Source: Talinum fruticosum | Taxonomy: Eukaryota; Streptophyta; Magnoliopsida; Caryophyllales; Talinaceae | Direction: 5' to 3' | Length of the DNA stretch: 64,000 nt | Assembly: GCA_021018815.1 (NCBI GenBank) | Contig: JAITYX010000042.1 | Coordinates: forward strand, 3,053,001 to 3,117,000 | Shown: positions 34,885-46,600 of the stretch, one piece after another | How positions within the stretch are numbered: position 1 is the stretch's first letter | Layout: the number at the start of each line of letters is the position of its first letter | Position numbers and translations under genes: made by a program | Notes under the pieces: generated by a model | Told to the model about the DNA's origin: nothing | What the model saw: only the letters and a program-made list of their open reading frames with translations | Database searches by the model: none

Positions 34885-35559
34885 CTTCATACGTTAATAA
34901 TTTTTAAATTTTTACCTAATGAAAATCAGTTTCTTTAATCTTACGATTTAAGAATACTAGATTGCTACATTAGTCCCCACTCCAACATACACACATAAAT
35001 CTTGCTGTACGACAAGACTTTCGAGGTATGACTTGGATTAATTTCAATCCCAGTACATGAAACTTTACCGATACATCTAAATAGTATATTATCTTAAATA
35101 GCTTTTATTTTTAAGAATAAAGTATTGATTTCATAATTAAAGGACATATAACATCTGTAACAAAATCAAATTCAAAAAACTTTATAACTAAAATAATAAA
35201 ATAAATATTTCGATTGAAATAACTAATTGAAACTCTTCTTAAAATTCATCGTTGTTTCATTATACGGTTTATAATAAGGAGATCCACAAAATCTTACATA
35301 ACCTTCTCTCATAGAATAGATTTAATTTTTCATATTAAATAGGAGGTAAAAATTCGTTAGCCAACTATATGCCGCCACGTAGAAAATTATTTATTTTTAT
35401 TCGACCTATTGTAAATTGTCACGTGTAAATTTGGTTTCGGAAAGCCTTTAAAATTACAATCGAAAGAAATTAAATTCCGATCAATTAGAAGCTATCACGT
35501 GTCATCGATGACGTAGTAAATAGTAAATATTTTTTAAAGAAATAATTACTAAATTATGG

Positions 35560-36240
35560 GTCCAGACCCCAAAATCAAACTCAAACCTTAACTCCAAAAA
35601 GTTATAAATAGAGGTTATCTCCTCATTTTTCACACACATTCAGCATATGTAAAATTCGGAGCTCGGATTGCAAATAACATCCATCTACCAAGCGTCAAGG
35701 ATCAAAGTCTACAACAATTCAACTCAGCATACTGCAAAATCCGGACCTCAAACTACAAATAGCATCTAGCTACCAAGCGTCAAGGATCAAAGTCTACAAC
35801 CATTCCTCATTCAACATCTACAAATTACAAAAGCTCGGATCGCAAACAACGTACAATTACCAAGAGTCAAGGATCAAAGTCTGCAACCATTCAACATTCA
35901 TAAATCAAAGTCAAGAATTCAGATTCAAGACTTTCATCACATCCAGATTAAGAACCATTAAGTGGTGTTCATTATGTGACTCTTCATCAACATTTAAGAT
36001 TAAGCTACGACGCTCTCGAACCATTTAAGTCATAAGGAGATTGAATAAGAGGATTACATTTATTGTATTCAATACGAGGATTGTACCCCATTTATTAAAA
36101 TTAATACAAATTATATTTGTTTCTCAATTTTCTGTATTTATTTATTTGAGACTTGAAATTTGTGTTTACGAGTTACATAGAATCATTTTTCCATCTTGCA
36201 ATTATATAACATTTGTGATTTTTATAATATAATTATTTTT
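35560..36240 (+). mobile_element. Possible solo LTR or truncated LTR retroelement
   Basis: A TATAAATAGAGG core at about 35607 is followed by cctcatttttcacacac, a block of three ~85-bp direct repeats, then a tail with ttgtaccccatttattaaaa and aatacaaattatatttg. This is the usual U3-R-U5 appearance of a plant LTR. I could not find both LTR ends, a primer site or gag/pol coding. Confidence 0.4.
35641..35905. repeat. Three direct repeats of ~85 bp
   Basis: The core ccaagcgtcaaggatcaaag occurs at 35688 and 35773, and as ccaagagtcaaggatcaaag at 35860. Flanking sequence (ctcggattgcaaataac / ctcaaactacaaatagc / ctcggatcgcaaacaac) is also repeated. Confidence 0.85.
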
Positions 36241-37768
36241 TTAACCTCTCCTTTTTTCCATTTTTTTGGGGTAAAAGAAGATATTAATTGAAATTGGTCA
36301 AATGAAATTTAGTATTTCCTTAATACTCTTTTATAATTTTAAAATGACAAGTATTTTAAAACGGAGGAAGTATGAATTGGAATTGGTCAAATGGGATTTG
36401 AAGTTAAGTCCAAGATCTTAATTAGCAAAACACACCACATAAATGTCATCATGTCTAATTAATTCCATCATGTTATTTTTATCAACACCTCAACCCTCAT
36501 CATGATCACGTGTACAGCACGTGGTCAGTAGCTCTAAGGTCAATTTATTGGTTAATGAGATTTAAAAAAAAAAAACAATTACTCTAATTATAGCACAATA
36601 TATGACATCATCATTATTGAAGGTACGTATAGTATGTACGTATGAGGAGTCTCATTATAATTAAATTGAGTTATGAAATTAATGACAATGGCTAGCATTA
36701 ATGTTGGGTTTTTGAATGCCACAAAAAGTATAATAACACTCCCCTCGATTTTATTTTAATCGAAGTTTTGAGATTATAAGGTAAAATTAAAGAAGTATAA
36801 ATTAAATAAACAATTTTAAGGTACCGTAAAGAAAAGAGAAATTATATTTAATATTTTCTCTATTAAGAAGAGTACGACTCGTTGTGGTTGTTAATTAATT
36901 ATTTTTTTATTTTTATATTTAAAATTATTCTATTTTTATGATGATTTTTTTCATGTAATTATATCAAATTATAAATTAGTGTAAATTTAATGTCATTTTA
37001 TTGGCATTTTTAGAATAATTAAAAATGATTTTATTTTAATTGTTGTTTTCAGCTTGAATTTTAAGGTATGGTAAAGAAAAACAGAAATTATATTTTTTCT
37101 AACAAGAAAAGGACGACTCATCGTGGTTATTAATTGATTTATTTTAATATTAATATTAAAAATATGCCTATATATATGGTGATATTTTTTATTTAATTAT
37201 ATACAATCACAAATTGGTGTAAATTTAACGTCATTTTACTAGCGTATTTAGAATAATTAAGATTACTGGATATATCTTTAAATATTTGTCGATCTATAAT
37301 ATTTTGGATTTATTTATTTTTTGACCAATGGTGTGTATATTGTTATTCATTGCTCCAATTAATCTCCTCAAAAGACAAGTGGGAAATTAAAATGTCACAG
37401 GGTGCATGAAATTATAGTGTTTTTTCATAACTTTTGTGATGACAAAGACATTGATATACACTCTTAATTATCTTGACAATTAATATTCAAAAATCATTTA
37501 TACATGTTGATACCTAATTAATGTACCACTAGATTTTTACAGCTTGCTTCTTTATGGTCTCTGAAAGACAGTTGTCTTTGAGCACTAATTAATGGATCTT
37601 TTTAAAGTTTACAAAATTATAATTAAAAAATAGCACTTAAAACAACTCCGTAAAATTTAATGAGTGTACGTATTTTTCGATATTTATTTTTCTTAAATAA
37701 GATTTCGGATCAGATCTGCACCTTACGGAGTGAAAACTTAGCATCTTTTAATATCGATCATTGCCAAC

Positions 37769-37819
<51 letters not shown>

Positions 37820-38288
37820 TGTTTATATTTTCAATTAATTTAGAAAGAATTAGAAAACTTATAATTTTAGGTTGGATCAAATAAAAAGAAAAAAGGGTAT
37901 CTATTAATTATCACAGAAACAATGCTGATTCTTATGTTTATGCATATGCAGTCTTCCACTTGACACAAAAGGAGTAGCAAGTTTTTAGTCTACTTAATTA
38001 ATTTTCACATGATTTTTGTGAATTAAAAAAAAAAAACAGTATCTTGACTGCTAGTTTTCATTTGACCATGGAGATCATAAAATAATCACTACATAGACTA
38101 CACTCTCACCAATTTTAATTTCATATTTTCTCATCCCTCCATTAACAACATTTAAATAAAAAAAAGTAAATCTTGTTGTCTCATCATAGCTAATGTATAT
38201 TAACAATATATAATGAAACTTTATATGGTAGCAGTTTCATTTCACCCCATCACGGTAACACAAATTCGAATTTTCCGAAGTATATTTA
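36241..38288. other. AT-rich spacer
   Basis: No gene is supported. A short Stowaway-like end (aatgacaagtattttaaaac followed by ggaggaagta) lies near 36343-36371. Two related ~180-base tracts at about 36830-37030 and 37060-37265 share gtaaagaaaa, acgactc and taaatttaa(t/c)gtcatttta, which suggests an old duplication. Confidence 0.4.
37771..37818. repeat. (AAT)16 microsatellite
   Basis: Sixteen perfect AAT units. The run of Asn in one frame is only a translation of this repeat. Confidence 0.95.
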
Positions 38289-38424
38289 GGGATCTATTCG
38301 ACTTTACATAAAAAATAGAATATATTTATGTTTTATGCTTGTTTTTGTTATTTTATATTCGTTTATGTTTGTTTCCATTTATGTTTCTATTTATGTGTGT
38401 TTTGTATGTAAATTCGAACATGCC
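38289..38424. mobile_element. Small MITE-like repeat, copy 1 (possibly PIF/Harbinger type)
   Basis: Starts GGGATCTATTCGACTTTACA and ends ATTCGAACATGCC, giving an imperfect terminal inverted repeat (GG.AT...TTCGA). It is flanked by TTTA on both sides, compatible with the TWA targets of PIF/Harbinger elements. The interior is rich in ttatgttcgttt variants. A second copy is at 44692-44888. Confidence 0.5.
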
Positions 38425-38937
38425 TTTATTGAGAGAGCTTTTATCTAAAATGTTCCCGGCCTAAAAATAATTAGATTGTTTCTTAATTTTTTTTTAAAAA
38501 AAAATACAATGGAACTTGAGGAAAGAAGGGTAAAGGTGGAATGTAAATTCATTTAAGAACTTTGCAACCCATTAATTTGTTGGATCAGAAGTTCATTATT
38601 ATTGCTTGGGGATGACAACAAGGCTTTTCAGATCCCTAGAATTCTTCAAGCAACCCATCAAACATAAGTAGTAGTACACAAACTTCATTAATTAAAAACT
38701 TAAATAAAAAAAAAGTTCAATAAACAATAAGCAAACTCCAAATCCCTAGATTTCAACCTTTCTTTAATTTCACAGCTTGTAGATGATATATAGTAGGCTT
38801 CCTTTGCAAGTTTTGCCCACAAACATCTATGAATGAATTGAAGTGTCAATATGTCCATAATATTAAGGGTTATAAATTATAAGGTTAATGCTAAAATGAA
38901 TATATTGTTAATGTACCTATAATACAATATGGTTTAT

Positions 38938-39303
38938 ATAAGAAAATAAGTTTTTTTCCCTTTTAACCCTGTTCCAATTTTAGAACTTCTTACGGTTTTT
39001 ATAACTAACTTTACAACTATCTTACAATTCCTTACAGTTTTCTTTACAACTTCTTATAACTCCTCACAACCTTACGAGTTTCTTACGGTTAAATGAAACA
39101 TGGCCTTTGTCACTTAAGAAAATAACTTTTTTTTACCCTATTCCATTTAGCTTTAGTTTACTTGCCTTACGACTCCTTACAACTTTTTATAACTAACTTT
39201 ACAACTAGCTTACAACTTCTTACAATTCCTTACAAATGCTTATAACTCTTTACAATTTTCTTTACAACTCTTTACATTGAAATGAAATAGGGCATTTGTC
39301 ACT
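38938..39303. repeat. Tandem pair of ~180-bp units rich in ttacaact
   Basis: Two adjacent units each run from aagaaaataa(g/c)tttttt through repeated cttacaactt/ccttacaatt words to gaaatgaaatagggcatttg-like ends. Each unit ends in an inverted match to its start (ccctattccattt versus aaatgaaataggg). This may be a duplicated MITE. Confidence 0.55.
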
Positions 39304-39469
39304 TACCCTTTAGATTTGGTACGATAGATTGCTTACAATTTTAAGGTTTAACTTGAAATACTAACTCCTCCATGCTGCTCCTAACTGTTAATGCTAATTG
39401 TATCCCAATGCTCCTAACCTGTAAACATTAATTCTAAGCACTTAAACGAATATACTCTAAGTACTTTAG

Positions 39470-39590
39470 ATTCATTTCGCGAAGGCAATCATGCTGCAAA
39501 TTGGGTAACCAAAATTCAATTTTTCTATTTCTTCTTCTATGTTGTAGTTCTCTATTTCTTGTATCTTTTCATCCTTATTGAAGACAATTT
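39470..39590 (+). mobile_element. LINE 3'-end remnant (RNase H C-terminus)
   Basis: The frame at about 39477 reads REGNHAANWV, the typical C-terminal RNase H motif of plant non-LTR retrotransposons. It is followed by a 3' tail shared with 31829-31881. The rest of the element is absent. Confidence 0.55.
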
Positions 39591-39795
39591 AAGTAAAATT
39601 ATTAAGAAAACGCTTTTACACGGTTGTTTCACTTACCCTTTGAAAAAAGATCGAGCAATATTACACATAGAAATCAAACATAACTATGTATGTTTATTGA
39701 ATGACCAAGTTTTTAAGGAGTCACCTTTTTGTTTAATATTTCAATTTTTATTAAATGGGTACTTCATCATTCTAATTTACGAAAATACCTTCCCA

Positions 39796-39856
39796 TGGGG
39801 AGATGAGTTAGTTGGTATCCAAAGAAGATAATCCCAACTAACTCATTTATCCCCCA
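39796..39856. repeat. Perfect-stem-like inverted repeat
   Basis: TGGGGAGATGAGTTAGTTGG at 39796-39815 faces its near-complement cccaactaactcat ... ccccca at 39833-39856 across an ~17-base loop. It may be a MITE end or a cruciform; no small-RNA family was recognised. Confidence 0.6.
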
Positions 39857-40063
39857 ATCTCCACTTTTGCCATCTCTATTAATTGTGGGATAGATTAGAC
39901 AATAAAACTACAAGAATTCATGCATTTTTGCCTTTTTTTTTTGGAATCTTTATTATAAAACAAGTTTGATAAAACTAATTGATGTGATTGATTGCAATTT
40001 GAAAATAACTAATCACACACATCTTTCTCAAACTTGGTGTCAATTTTTTACATGAGAAAGAAA

Positions 40064-40125
40064 TGTGATTAGTTGGCAATTATATGAGGATTTAGACTAC
40101 CAATTTGTGATTAGTTGGCAATTAT
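40064..40125. repeat. 20-bp direct repeat, 42-bp period
   Basis: tgtgattagttggcaattat occurs at 40064-40083 and again at 40106-40125. Confidence 0.85.
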
Positions 40126-41233
40126 GATTAGGGGTACTCTCTCTTTTTAATGCATAGTAAAATACACAAACAATGGACTTTAATTTCAACTCAAATTGAT
40201 CAAAGATAATCTAGTGAAAAAACCAGACATAAGAGGTGTTCTTTTTAACTTATCATAAATATTTATTTATAATTTTCTAATATTCAGCAATCGTCCGCTT
40301 AGATCAGCACCAATCAATATGGATCGTACATACCATGAATTCGGTCCAAATATAAGTTCAACCCCTACAACAAACTAAGAAAATAAAATCTGTTCACACT
40401 ATGATACAACCCGATGACTGAACGATACACGACATTAATTAAAAACTGTTGTTTGGTTCGATAAGCTCGACGAATCGATTAGATGGGGTGATGGGGGACT
40501 CATTAAGAGAGGGGTGGTGGAGGTCTCCTGTAGAACTACAAATGCACTGCAAATGAGACTTTAAAATGGAAGAGCAGAAGGAGGAGGAGGAGAAGAAGAA
40601 GAAGCAGAAGAGCTAAATGATCATCACATGGAAGTCATCAATTTCAATGCAAAAGAAAATGGTCATCTTCAATTCAATTCAATTCAAAGCTCCTTCCAAT
40701 GGGGGTAATTAATGAAGAATTTAATCTCTCAGAAAAAAATTTAATCTGTGGGGTTTGACACATTAAAATCTTTAGGAATATAATGCATATGGATCTTGAA
40801 AAAACTCATTAATATCTCTTCTAAATAATTAATAAATTAATTAGCAAAAAATAAAAAATAAAATTTGTGATGTGGGTTTCATTAATTAAGACTTGTAGTA
40901 GTACTTGATTAACATTTGTAGGCTCTAATCCCATTAAAATTTTTAATTTTAATTGCAAAAGAGGGGAGATTAGACCCTAATTAAGACCTAGAATTTGTTT
41001 TGTACTTAAAAACTAGATAATTAGTATTAGTCTGCCCAAGGAATATTCAATTACCTTCGGAATCTAAGTGTATCCAACATTTGGAATCTTAGACTGTAAT
41101 TTTTCCCAATTAGGGAGTTGATAGTTTCTAATCCTCTTCCCACACTCAATAATCAACATAATCACCCTTTTTTATCATTAGTTATTTAAAATATCTGATC
41201 ATAATATTAAAACTTAACAAGAAACTCAATCAA

Positions 41234-41575
41234 GAAAGGAAGAAAGACTTCGAGATTTGAAAAGTATTTCAGTCGTAGATTTAGATTAAAAGTATTCATA
41301 TTCCATTAAAATTGAATTTTTTCATTTCGAGGAGTTGAATGAGAAGAAACTCTCATGTCCGGTTCTATAGTAGAGATTAAATTAAGAAAAAATTATCAAC
41401 TACTGAAAGGAAGAAATACTTTGAGATTTAAAAAGTATTTCGTAGTAGATTTAGATTAAAAGTATTCATATTCTATTAAAATTGAATTTTTTTCATTTCC
41501 GACGAGTTGGATGAGAAGAAACTCCCATGTCTGGTTCTATAGTAAAGATTGAATTGAGAAAAAATTATTAACTAT
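41234..41575. repeat. Tandem duplication of the rpl16 intron end (171-bp period)
   Basis: gaaaggaagaaa begins at 41234 and at 41405. The copies share agtagatttagattaaaagt, the attcatattc and gagaagaaactc blocks, and the (a/t)ggttctatagta block, with about ten differences. The duplication lies inside the plastid-derived segment. Confidence 0.85.
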
Positions 41576-41700
41576 AATCCAAAAAGGATAAGATTTTATA
41601 AACAACATAGATGGAGAATGAAGTGAATATCTTAGGGTGGAAATCATATTTATTTTGAAAGATATGCTCTTCAAGCATTTAAACCTGCTTGAATTTTTGT
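41234..41700 (+). mobile_element. Nuclear plastid DNA insertion (NUPT): rpl16 intron end plus exon 2 start
   Basis: From about 41580 the sequence follows plastid rpl16 exon 2 (aaacaacatagatggagaat, then gatatgctcttcaagcattt), with substitutions and small indels that destroy the frame. Upstream is the group II intron 3' end, recognised by its domain V-like stem (gatgagaagaaactctcatg followed by tccggttctatagta). The intron end is present twice in tandem. Function is not expected; this is a decayed transfer of organelle DNA. Identification rests on my memory of plastid rpl16. Confidence 0.78.
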
Positions 41701-43080
41701 GGGATACTTTTTAAATCTAGAATGACATATTAGTTGATTTTCTTTTTCTACAATAACGGACTTATTATTTTAAAATTCTAATGAAATTTTGAAACCGATA
41801 GAGTAATAATAGTGACAAATATTCACATCCCTTGCTCCAAAGACTAGAGTAGCACTGTCCAAAGCATAGAAAGCAAAAGGGCTTTATTGAGGAACATTTG
41901 TGGGCTCTTATTTGTATATAATCTCAAGAGAGATGCAGCATGACAAAGGGAAAATGTTCCTCCACAAGCCTAGGAACTTAAAATTTGTGTCACTCTTTAA
42001 TGATGTCAACACATTATCCTTGCCCCTCCTCTTTTGTTGGTTTGTTTTTTTGAATGATATAATTCTAAGGGTGGGGTTGTTGGGGGCATGCTCTACAAGT
42101 CTCAAGCAATTAATACAACAGTTAAAGCTAACAACACACAATTAATGATATATTTGACCAAATACATGATTTAATTCATTGTTATTCATATCGGGGTTTA
42201 AGTCATTGTGTTTCATTCCTTATATTTAAGGACTTTTTCTTTGTTCGCATGGATGAAGGATGTAGGGTTTTCTAGAATAGGAAAACCCTTCGTAAAGATT
42301 TATCAGTGATTCACATTAACAGCGGAATCATACATGTGAAATCTTCATAAACTATTTTGTTCATTTTGTCATGTATATTAGGGCTTTTGCCACATAAACT
42401 TTAGTCTATTTCACTGTTTCTATAAAAATGTTGTAGAAAATGCAATGAAAAATTTTAAAATTTATAGACATAAAAAAGAATTTTGCGTGTGAGCAGAACA
42501 AAAATAACTATTTAAATTTAAAAATTCTATAGAAATCTACAATCTACATACATTAAAAAAAAAAATGTAGATATCAATCAAGGGGAAAAAAAGGACCCTT
42601 GGAGCATTTCAACCAAATCGGCAAAGAATAGGGAAAGGTGATATTTCTCAAATTATTAAAGCTTCTCAAACGATCATCTATTCGTATCTACAACTTTTGA
42701 CTATGTATTCCCCATACACAAGTATCAAGAGCTTATAGTTTAATTAGTATGAAAGTAAAAATTTTTACTCGGTTCTAATTTTGGCGGTGACAATTTTTTG
42801 TTGGAAAATGTGAACTCCTGACAGGCCCATAAGAGCCAGCCTGAAGACAAGGTAATGTCTCTGTTAGACCTAATCTGATAATTGTACACCCCTTTCCCTA
42901 CCCGCAAGTCCAGTAAACTTACACTTCATAAAGGGATACCAATGGGTGGGTCAACTTACCATTGAAAAAAAGGTACCATAAACCTGTATGAAAATCGAAT
43001 ATAGATGAAGCATTGCACATTTCAATTAACGACAAAACAATCGAACAATAACAACTAATTTCAATGTAGCCCCGTAGGAT
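41701..43080. other. Intergenic spacer downstream of the QUA3-like gene
   Basis: No gene is supported. The short frame near 41900-42145 has no recognisable relatives. Confidence 0.4.
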
Positions 43081-43250
43081 ATAATGAATTCCACATATAG
43101 ATAACCTTATCACTGACCCCAGAGTATTTCTATAAGTAGAAAGACCGATTCCAAAATGAGGACAATAATGAATTCCACATATATATAACCTTTATCCTGA
43201 CCCCTGTGCATTTCTGTAAGTAGAAAAACCGATTCCAGAACGTGAACGAT
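43081..43250. repeat. Tandem duplication, 84-bp period
   Basis: ataatgaattccacatat starts at 43081 and 43165. Both copies continue through ctgacccc, atttctgtaagtagaaa and accgattcca variants. It lies downstream of the QUA3-like stop. Confidence 0.85.
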
Positions 43251-43603
43251 AAATAGATTCATACAGCACTTGGACAATAGGGTTAATTGAGAATCATGGA
43301 AATTAATGTCACATTGCTAAAGCTACAAATATGAAACAGAAATGAACCCCTGAGAGCTGGTCTCATTAACTATAGTTGTTTGTATATTTTCCAATTGTAA
43401 TTCCACTATCTCTTGATACATAGGTAAAAAAAAAAAAAAAAAAGAGAAGGGATTAAAAGAAAGGAAAAGAGCCCAGGCTAAATGCACCTTTGTGCATGGA
43501 GATGGACAGCTCTAATGTTAATAAATAAACGTATTGCTAATTGGCAGAAAACTCCCAAAAATTTTACATTACAAAGGACTACCTATTCTGATTGACTCCT
43601 TGT

Positions 43604-46600
43604 TCAAGTAATTGCCCTCCAAAGGGGTTTGGTTCCCACCAGAATTCTCTCTCTTCCACTTGATTCTGGCTCCTTTTCATGTATGGTTGTAGTCCACCTC
43701 AAGGCATGAGCAACCCGATTCACTCTGTCGATGACTTCGGGTGAATCCCTTACCACGACTGTTCCTTCGGGTCGTAATATTCGATCCATTTCCACCATCA
43801 GATCCAAGAGGTGACATCTGCAATGCAAAACTTAACATCTAAGAGAGACGACCAACCAGGCAAACTCTTCTCAAGACAAAATACAGATGGCATTGATCAA
43901 TATCTTAATGATGAAACAAAACGCCTGCCTACTCTGCTAACAACTCGAAGAGACTTTATGAGTTGAGCTAATTGGTACTCCCAGACATAGCAATACATCG
44001 GTAAAAGCAAACACATATGGGCCAAGTAATGCCTAAGGACCCAATGCGGATACATGTAATGATCCAAGTTATAAAACAGAATCTGGAACATGGTAAATTA
44101 TGGCATTCAGCATACGGGAAAAGTTTTGTTATATCAAGCAAATAACAAAGCAAACCATTGGTATAGTGTACTGACTACCCTGCTAGAGACATACGGATAA
44201 CATAAGCACCACACACATCTTTTCGACTGCAAAGTCACAGTACAACAAGTGAACAACTAGGTGAGTGATACGTTTAGTTTGTGAACCTTTCAAACTTTGA
44301 AGATTAAATATAGCATTCTCCCATTACAAAGATTTGGATTGGTAACATGAATACTTTTCCTATATTTCATGCCTACTAGGATTTAAAAAACTCAGCTCTC
44401 AGATGGCTTGTACATATAGAACAATAATAGGAAAGGATAATGAACTTGTTCTTCACATTTGCGTGATGAAACTATGCTAGGCACACATTCACAATATTCA
44501 GAGAATTCCAGTTCAGACCTGTAAAATAGTCAACAAATATGTACCACAGTTCCAGATCCACGATATACATCTTTAGATACAAACTTCACACCCTCATAAC
44601 TAATGAAGAGTTGAAGAATAAATGATGCTTGAGATAGATAAAGATGACAAATATGTTACCTGAGGCTCATATAAAATGTACACAGGACGAAGGGTCTGTT
44701 CAGCTTTACATAAAAAAGATAATCTATTTATGTTTTATGTTTGTTTATGTTCTTTTATGTTCGTTTATGTTCGTTCGTTTCTTATTTAACAATTAATTTT
44801 TGTTCGTTTATGTTCGTCTCTACTCTTTCATGTTCGTTTTTGTTTATATTTCTGTTTGTGTGTGTTTTTATGTATGTTCAAACAGGCCAAAATAGTGAAA
44901 AATTGAGCATGAGAAATTCAGCGAGGGTAAAAAGGAAATGGTGTTACCTGTTCTTGCCTGAAGCTGAATCTTTTATAAGTGACTCGATACCAGAAACATG
45001 GATGAAATCGTAAGTTCGAGGATACGTTGAGAAAGGCTCACACCTACATTCAGGCAAACAAAGACAGCGTGACCACTTAGCACAAACAAAGCCGCATCAA
45101 GAGCTCAATCAGACTGCCTGGCTGCTAGCCCCGTGAACAAATTAGCATGACCTTAACAATCCAGACTTCCACCTTTTGATCTCTTATGAAACAGATAAAC
45201 AACTAGTATCACGTTGTTCTCAAAATTTCAATTTATGAAGAAATTTGTGCTTATGAATCACCCATAGAGAATTAAGGTTTAGGCATCACTTATCCATTTG
45301 TAAATTGCAGAACAAGTCCCAGTATTTACTCATCTGCAGTTTATATCTTCCATGAAGAGGATGCTAAAACCTACAACTCAATAGATTTCATGGTTGACAA
45401 TGGGGTGCAGAAGAGCCAGCAGACTCAATTAGCCTTTATGAAAATTATGTATAAAGAAAAGATGAAAATATCTTCTATATCTGAAACATTATTCATCTTA
45501 CTGGAACATTCTAACTATAATGTAACCCACATCAGTTTGTTCAAGATAAATGACCACAAGTAGAATAACTAGGATCTTAAGATTCATGCTCTTTAAGTTA
45601 ACTACAAAGCTATTGGCAACAATAGACCAATATGTTCGTTGGAGTAAAATTAGGAGGGTGTGGTTTTGCTATACAATAACATTTCTTAATTGCTTTCTGG
45701 GACTAGAGTCAATATTCATTGAGGTCTATAAGCCCACACGATCAGGATCTGCGTCAGATCACTGGAAAAAATCCTCCAAGATATATGAAACACCAGACAG
45801 AGATCCAGGCAGGCATTAGAACCATCTATAGACCATGGAGAGAAGATACGTCCATGTCTTCCTTTTCTTTCTACAGATGCTCAAATATACTCTCTTTTGA
45901 GTCCCGTGAATTATGTCTCTTAAGAGAATTCCATAAATAGACCTACATGGGACTTTTAACGCAGGACTACATCTATTCAAGTTATCTTTTCCAAACCAAA
46001 AGGCTGCATCTTCATACTGAAACTCCCCCTCCCCCAAAAAAAAAAAAAAATCCTGCCCACTATTGCCACCACACAAATTCCTCACACGAGGAATTTGTCC
46101 CCCACCCAGAAAACCTAGGGGGGTGGGCCACTCACCTCTCGACATATTCTTCATTTAATCTACTGGAATGCAATCCTCATATGCACATCCTTCTAGTCTC
46201 CCAATGAAAGGCAGTTTCATTCAGATTTCAAATGCACATTGTTGACAGGGACACTTAGAAAGAGCGTCTCTCTTTCTGTTTATACAACACAAGGTTAAAT
46301 CACCTACTCCTAAACTGACGACAGTCCCTAAGATAAATTCAGTTCACATTGCATTCTCTATGATAGATCTAACCACCCTTTTTTGACCACCTGATTGCCA
46401 TCAAGGAACTCCATACATTTGATTGATTTCTGTTTCCTCAATATTTTTCTCCTACTCAGACCTTGTAAAAAAAAACAACAGAAAAAAATCTCCTACTCAG
46501 ACTCAAGCTACATTCTGTTCATCAGAAAAGCTTTCATGACTTTATAAAGGTAACTTGGTATAAATATAATAATATCCATGTTATATTGTCTTTATGTGAC

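Noticed and set aside
35641..35905. Regularly spaced repeats that could suggest a CRISPR array
   Set aside because: There are only three imperfect repeats in a nuclear plant context with LTR-like surroundings; spacing and conservation do not fit.
37660..37884. Frame with a long poly-Asn run
   Set aside because: It is a translation of the (AAT)16 microsatellite and has no flanking homology.
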